From Lachnospiraceae bacterium UBA6987 (lineage in GTDB: Bacteria; Bacillota; Clostridia; Lachnospirales; Lachnospiraceae): a stretch of 55,938 nt of DNA. The position numbers and the translations under genes were made by a program. This document shows, in pieces, positions 52,171-55,938 of this stretch (the first letter of the stretch is position 1; every line of letters begins with the position of its first letter). The notes under the pieces are model-generated. The model ran no database searches. It was given only the letters and a program-made list of their open reading frames with translations, and was not told the DNA's origin. The stretch covers positions 1 through 55,938 of the forward strand of contig DJYD01000039.1 in NCBI GenBank assembly GCA_002449955.1, written 5' to 3'.

Positions 52171-53549
52171 TTAACGCCCTCTTTGGTGTCTTCAAGCAGG
52201 ATGCCCTTGTCAGCCAGTTCCTTACGGATCTCGTCTGCCCTCGCGTAGTTTTTCGCCTTCCGGGCCGCCTGGCGTTCCTCGATCAGTGCCTCGATATCCG
52301 CGTCCAGCAGCTCTTCCTTCGGCTCCTCGATACCAAGGATATCCGCAAGGCGCAACAGCGTGTTCCGGAGGGCCTCCCAGCCTTCCGCGGTCGTCTCTTC
52401 CGGCTTTAAGGTATTCGCATGCTTGACCATCTCAAAGATCACGGAAATGGCGTCGGCCGTGTTGAAGTCGTCGTCCATAGCCGCTTCAAAGCGGGCGGCA
52501 AATGCTTCTCTCGCGGCCTTTTCATCCGCAGTTTCCGCGCCCGCAAGACCCTTTCCGAGCTCATCCTTCATGCGTTTCATGGCCGTGTGGATGCGGTCCA
52601 GACCGTTCTTTGCCGCCTCCATCAACTCGGGGCTGAAGTTTAAGGGGCTCCTGTAGTGGGCGCTCAGCATGAAGAAACGCAGAACCGAGAGATCGTACTG
52701 CTTGGAGATATCCCGGACCAGCAGGAAGTTGCCGAGTGACTTCGACATCTTCACGTTGTTGATGTTCAGGAAGGCATTGTGCATCCAGTAGTGGGCGAAC
52801 ACGTGGCCGCTGCAGGCTTCGCTCTGCGCGATCTCGTTTTCGTGATGCGGGAAGATGAGGTCCTCGCCGCCGCCGTGGATGTCGATCTCCTCGCCAAGGT
52901 ACTTTTTCGACATGACTGAGCATTCGATGTGCCAGCCGGGACGGCCCTGCCCCCAGGGGCTTTCCCAATAGGGTTCGCCTTCCTTCTTCGGCTTCCAGAG
53001 CACGAAGTCCATGGGGTCTTCCTTCTCGTCTTCGCCGGTCACGAGCAGCGTACGGTTCCCGCTCTCGAGGTCATCCAGATTCTTGCCGGAAAGCTTGCCG
53101 TATTCCTTAAAGCTCCGCACGCGGAAGTAGACCGTGCCGTTCACCTCATAGGCGTGGTCCTTTTCGATCAGGTCGGAGATCATGTCGATCATGCCGTCTA
53201 TCTCCTCAGTCGCCTTCGGATGCGTGGTCGCGGGCTTCACGTCCATGCCGGCCATATCCTTCTTGCACTCCTCGATATAGCGCTCGGAAATGACGGAGGA
53301 ATCGACGCCCTCAGCTAACGCGGCCTTGATGATCTTGTCGTCCACATCCGTGAAATTGGAGACGTAGTTGACCTCATAGCCTTTGTATTCCAGATAGCGC
53401 CGCACCGAATCGAAAAAGATCATGGGGCGGGCGTTGCCGATATGGATCAGATTGTAGACCGTAGGCCCGCAGACATACATGCGGACTTTACCGGGTTCGA
53501 TGGGTACGAATTCCTCTTTGGTCCTGGTCAGGGTATTGTATATCTTCAT
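52155..53549 (-). CDS. cysS: Cysteine--tRNA ligase
   Basis: A 464-aa class Ia synthetase charging tRNA-Cys. The zinc ligand is Cys27 in MYVCGPTVYN, the HIGH-type motif is HIGNARP (36-42), and the zinc/active-site region is WHIECSVMSKKYLGEEIDIHGGGEDL. The KMSKS loop is intact (NVKMSKSLGNF). The C-terminal DALR helical bundle and ARADEIRKEL region complete it. It starts 11 bp after the hydrolase stop, in the same run of genes. No T-box leader is visible in front. Confidence 0.97.
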   Translation of the reverse strand: MKIYNTLTRTKEEFVPIEPGKVRMYVCGPTVYNLIHIGNARPMIFFDSVRRYLEYKGYEVNYVSNFTDVDDKIIKAALAEGVDSSVISERYIEECKKDMAGMDVKPATTHPKATEEIDGMIDMISDLIEKDHAYEVNGTVYFRVRSFKEYGKLSGKNLDDLESGNRTLLVTGEDEKEDPMDFVLWKPKKEGEPYWESPWGQGRPGWHIECSVMSKKYLGEEIDIHGGGEDLIFPHHENEIAQSEACSGHVFAHYWMHNAFLNINNVKMSKSLGNFLLVRDISKQYDLSVLRFFMLSAHYRSPLNFSPELMEAAKNGLDRIHTAMKRMKDELGKGLAGAETADEKAAREAFAARFEAAMDDDFNTADAISVIFEMVKHANTLKPEETTAEGWEALRNTLLRLADILGIEEPKEELLDADIEALIEERQAARKAKNYARADEIRKELADKGILLEDTKEGVKWKRK

Positions 53550-53560
53550 GTTGTTTCCTC

Positions 53561-55036
53561 TTAGTAGTAAAAGACGTGGCCGCCCAACACCATGTATTCG
53601 GTATGCTTTTTCGGTGTGTTATTCCAGCTGGCGGGGCTACAGAAATACAGCCAGCGGGTGTCGATGGAGCGGGCGCCGTTAAAGCAGTCCTTCGCAATAT
53701 CCACGCAGACCTGACGCGCCCCTTTGAGCAGCGACACACGCAGCATGCCGTTGTCGACCGGCGTGAACTGCCCTACCCCCATGATGACATCATACAGCGT
53801 CTTCTGGAAACGGGGATCCAGGATCCGGTTAAAGATGACATTTGCCACCGCAACCTGGGCTTCATAGGACTGGCCGCCGCATTCACATTCGAGAATGGAA
53901 GCAAGCAATTCCAGGTTGGTATGACCGGTAGGATTGACAGCATAAGGGTCAATGCTTACGCTTCCGGAGCCGCGGGAATCATTTAAGGCCCAGCGAAGAT
54001 TGGTCGGTGTATCAGACGTTCCGGGATCCGGTGTATCGCCGCCCGGCGTCTCGTTGTTTCCGCCCGTTTCCTCTTCTTTTCTCTTGGCTTCCTCTGCCGC
54101 TCTGCGGGCAGCTTCCTCTTCTTCCTCGGCCTTTCTTCTGGCTTCCTCCGCAGCGGCAGCCGCAGCAGCTGCTGCCTCAGCTTCCGCGCGTTTCCTGGCG
54201 GCTTCTTCTTCAGCAGCCTTTCTTCTGGCTTCCTCTTCCGCTTTTCTTCGGGCTTCCTCCGCCCGCTTTCTGGCGGCTTCCTCTTCGGCTCTGCGGATCG
54301 CCAGCTTTAATGCTTCCAGCTCACTCTTCTTCTGCGCCGCTTCGGCAGCGTACTTTTCTGCCGCGGCTTCGGAATCGCTCACAAGCTGCTGGAACTCGCT
54401 CATCTTATCCACGATGCCCTGCACCTGTTCGTCCATCTCAGCCTGCTTCGCGGCAAGGTCTTCCTGCAGGGCAAGGATCTGCGCTTCCGTCTTCAGGCTT
54501 TCTTCCTTCAGTCTCTTGGACTCGGCAAGCGTAGCCTTGTATTCCTCCATCATCTTGTTGTCATACTCAGACAGGGAACGAATATAGTCAGCGCTGTTCA
54601 GAACCTCTGCAAGGGATTTTGCACCGGTCAGCACCTCCCAGAAGGAGCCGGACTGCTGCTCGTACATATACTGGATGCGCTTGGACATAGCGCCTTTTTG
54701 TTCTTCCAGAAGAACTTCGTTATCCGCCTGTTGCCTTGTATACAGTTCGACAGCTTCCTGCGCATCGGCCAGACTCCGGTCCACCTCCGCGATCTCATCC
54801 AGCAGGGCGTCAAGCGCGGCATTAGCCTTCTCCAGATCTTTCTGAAGATCATCATACAGCGACTGGTAATGCGCCGCTTCCGCTCTTGCCTCGGCTTCCT
54901 TGCGTTCTTCTTCTGATATCTCGTCTTCAAGGCCGGGCACGGTCTTGGCTTTTACAGGCAGTCCCGCCTGCTGCAGCAGCAGTGCAAAACACAGCAAGGC
55001 AGCAAGGCTTTTCAGCAAATGTTTTTTCATTCTCAT
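53561..55036 (-). CDS. Secreted cell wall hydrolase with PcsB-like coiled coil and SleB-type domain
   Basis: A 491-aa exported protein. It has a signal peptide (KKHLLKSLAALLCFALLLQQ, cleaved near PVKAKT). A long coiled coil (~residues 40-330) follows, with a PcsB/CC-type region (IQYMYEQQSGSFWEVLTGAK) and an Ala/Glu/Arg-rich helix made of ARRKAEEE-type repeats. A Gly/Pro/Thr linker leads to a C-terminal Hydrolase_2 (SleB-like) domain: LLASILECECGGQSYEAQVA with the catalytic Glu, VANVIFNRILDPRF and GVGQFTPV. It should cleave peptidoglycan, perhaps at division or during spore germination. ATG 55036 follows AAAGGAGG at 6 nt; a longer frame to 55114 has no such site. Its place between glyS and cysS makes growth-linked expression likely. 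Confidence 0.92.
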   Translation of the reverse strand: MRMKKHLLKSLAALLCFALLLQQAGLPVKAKTVPGLEDEISEEERKEAEARAEAAHYQSLYDDLQKDLEKANAALDALLDEIAEVDRSLADAQEAVELYTRQQADNEVLLEEQKGAMSKRIQYMYEQQSGSFWEVLTGAKSLAEVLNSADYIRSLSEYDNKMMEEYKATLAESKRLKEESLKTEAQILALQEDLAAKQAEMDEQVQGIVDKMSEFQQLVSDSEAAAEKYAAEAAQKKSELEALKLAIRRAEEEAARKRAEEARRKAEEEARRKAAEEEAARKRAEAEAAAAAAAAAEEARRKAEEEEEAARRAAEEAKRKEEETGGNNETPGGDTPDPGTSDTPTNLRWALNDSRGSGSVSIDPYAVNPTGHTNLELLASILECECGGQSYEAQVAVANVIFNRILDPRFQKTLYDVIMGVGQFTPVDNGMLRVSLLKGARQVCVDIAKDCFNGARSIDTRWLYFCSPASWNNTPKKHTEYMVLGGHVFYY

Positions 55037-55125
55037 ATCCGGCCTCCTTTCTTCGTGTTTCTTCGCAGCTCCGCCGCCGGTACGGCATGTTCCAGACGGC
55101 AAACGCCGCGGCATCCGGTCACGGA

Positions 55126-55938
55126 TTACAGGCGGAACTTATCCGCAAACCAGGCCTTAAGTTCTGCGATCGGCACACGGACCTGCTCCATGGTATCGCG
55201 CTCACGAATGGTCACGGCATGGTCTTCTTCGGAATCGAAGTCATAGGTCACGCAATAAGGCGTTCCGATCTCATCCTCTCTGCGGTAGCGCTTGCCGATA
55301 TTGCCGGTGACATCGAAATCGCAGACATAATCACGGGACAGCTCGCGGTATACCTTTTCGGCGGATTCGGAAAGCTTCTTCGAAAGCGGCAGCACCGCGA
55401 TCTTCACAGGCGCGATGGCCGGCGCGAAGTGGAGCACCGTTCTGACGTCGCCCTTCGCTTCGTCCAGGACCTCTTCGTCATAGGCGCCGCAGAGCAGGGC
55501 AAGCACCGTGCGTTCCACCCCGAGCGAAGGCTCGATAACGTACGGCAGGTAGCGTTCGTTCGTTTCCGGATCAAAGTAGGAAAGATCCTGACCGGAAGTG
55601 GTCTGGTGCTGCGTCAGGTCGTAGTCGGTACGGTCCGCAACGCCCCAAAGCTCGCCCCAGCCGAACGGGAAGAGATATTCAAAGTCCGTGGTCGCCTTGG
55701 AGTAAAACACAAGCTCCTCGGGATCGTGGTCGCGCAGGCGGATCTCCTCATCCTTGAGGCCGATCGAAAGCAGCCAGTTATGGCAGAAGTTTCTCCAGTA
55801 GTCGAACCATTCGAGGTCGGTGCCGGGCTTGCAGAAGAATTCCAGTTCCATCTGCTCGAATTCACGCACACGGAAGATGAAGTTGCCGGGCGTGATCTCG
55901 TTGCGGAAGGATTTGCCGATCTGACCGATGCCGAAGGG
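55126..55938 (-). CDS. glyS: Glycine--tRNA ligase, N-terminal part beyond window
   Basis: The frame is open at the right edge, so 271 C-terminal codons are visible, beginning PFGIGQIGKSFRNEITPGNF (class II motif 2 area). Further features are EFEQMELEFFCKP, WGELWGVADRTDYDL, motif 3 VIEPSLGVERTVLALL and the C-terminal anticodon-binding domain (APIKIAVLPL-like VKIAVLPLSKKL, IGKRYRREDEIGTPYC). This is the alpha2 homodimeric (eukaryote-like) GlyRS, not the alpha2beta2 type. The 89-bp gap to the hydrolase has no clear terminator. Confidence 0.96.
   Translation of the reverse strand, partial: PFGIGQIGKSFRNEITPGNFIFRVREFEQMELEFFCKPGTDLEWFDYWRNFCHNWLLSIGLKDEEIRLRDHDPEELVFYSKATTDFEYLFPFGWGELWGVADRTDYDLTQHQTTSGQDLSYFDPETNERYLPYVIEPSLGVERTVLALLCGAYDEEVLDEAKGDVRTVLHFAPAIAPVKIAVLPLSKKLSESAEKVYRELSRDYVCDFDVTGNIGKRYRREDEIGTPYCVTYDFDSEEDHAVTIRERDTMEQVRVPIAELKAWFADKFRL

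Noticed and set aside
55867..55869. GTG as start of glyS
   Set aside because: The same frame continues upstream to the window edge with conserved GlyRS sequence, so this is an internal valine codon.

Overview
The window looks like a chromosome segment of an anaerobic, low-to-moderate GC Bacillota, most likely class Clostridia (a Lachnospiraceae-like gut organism is a guess). The basis is clostridial gene orders (tig-clpP-clpX-engB, cysS-mrnC-rlmB), a single-chain bacterial-type asnS, an alpha2-type glyS, gut-Firmicute style SLH repeats with a conserved Cys-x-Arg motif, a sortase-type PKTSD anchor and strong AGGAGG ribosome binding sites. Almost every gene is on the minus strand.

Region 1 (1-16.8 kb) is an envelope/accessory region. 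It holds two related giant surface proteins. The first, at 1-4782, is cut by the left window edge. The second, at 7886-16654, is complete at 2922 aa and carries eleven 94-residue tandem repeats of exactly 282 bp each. Between them lie an Rpn-family nuclease gene and a small island flanked by two 92-bp direct repeats (85/92 identical). The island encodes a HicA-HicB toxin-antitoxin pair, an XRE regulator with matching 14-bp operator palindromes, and a 57-aa ORF.

Region 2 (16.8-32.5 kb) is core housekeeping. It includes a Sir2 deacylase, a GIY-YIG protein (probably CTG start), and an asnS-engB-clpX-clpP-tig protein synthesis/quality-control block. These are followed by an nfeD-SPFH membrane pair, a YitT transporter-like protein, a thiolase with an insertion, an apt-spoU operon, tRNA-Val(GAC), a mutY-recJ repair pair and tRNA-Gly(CCC).

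Region 3 (32.5-48.5 kb) is a second envelope region. Two paralogous ~2.1 kDa-residue S8 proteases (2053 and 2108 aa) flank a transglutaminase-like protein (951 aa). All three end in three SLH repeats, so all are expected on the cell surface. Both proteases also seem to carry a dockerin-like calcium-binding module and a cohesin-like module in the same chain, which is the most unusual architecture here. A tRNA-Leu with the rare AAG anticodon lies directly upstream of the second protease.

Region 4 (48.5-55.9 kb) holds a dicarboxylate/amino-acid symporter divergent from an AraC regulator, then the minus-strand run glyS (partial)-cell wall hydrolase-cysS-mrnC-rlmB, which ends at a bidirectional terminator.

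All assignments come from reading translations and motifs by eye. No database search was run. Promoters are consensus matches with 16-18 bp spacers and have not been tested.
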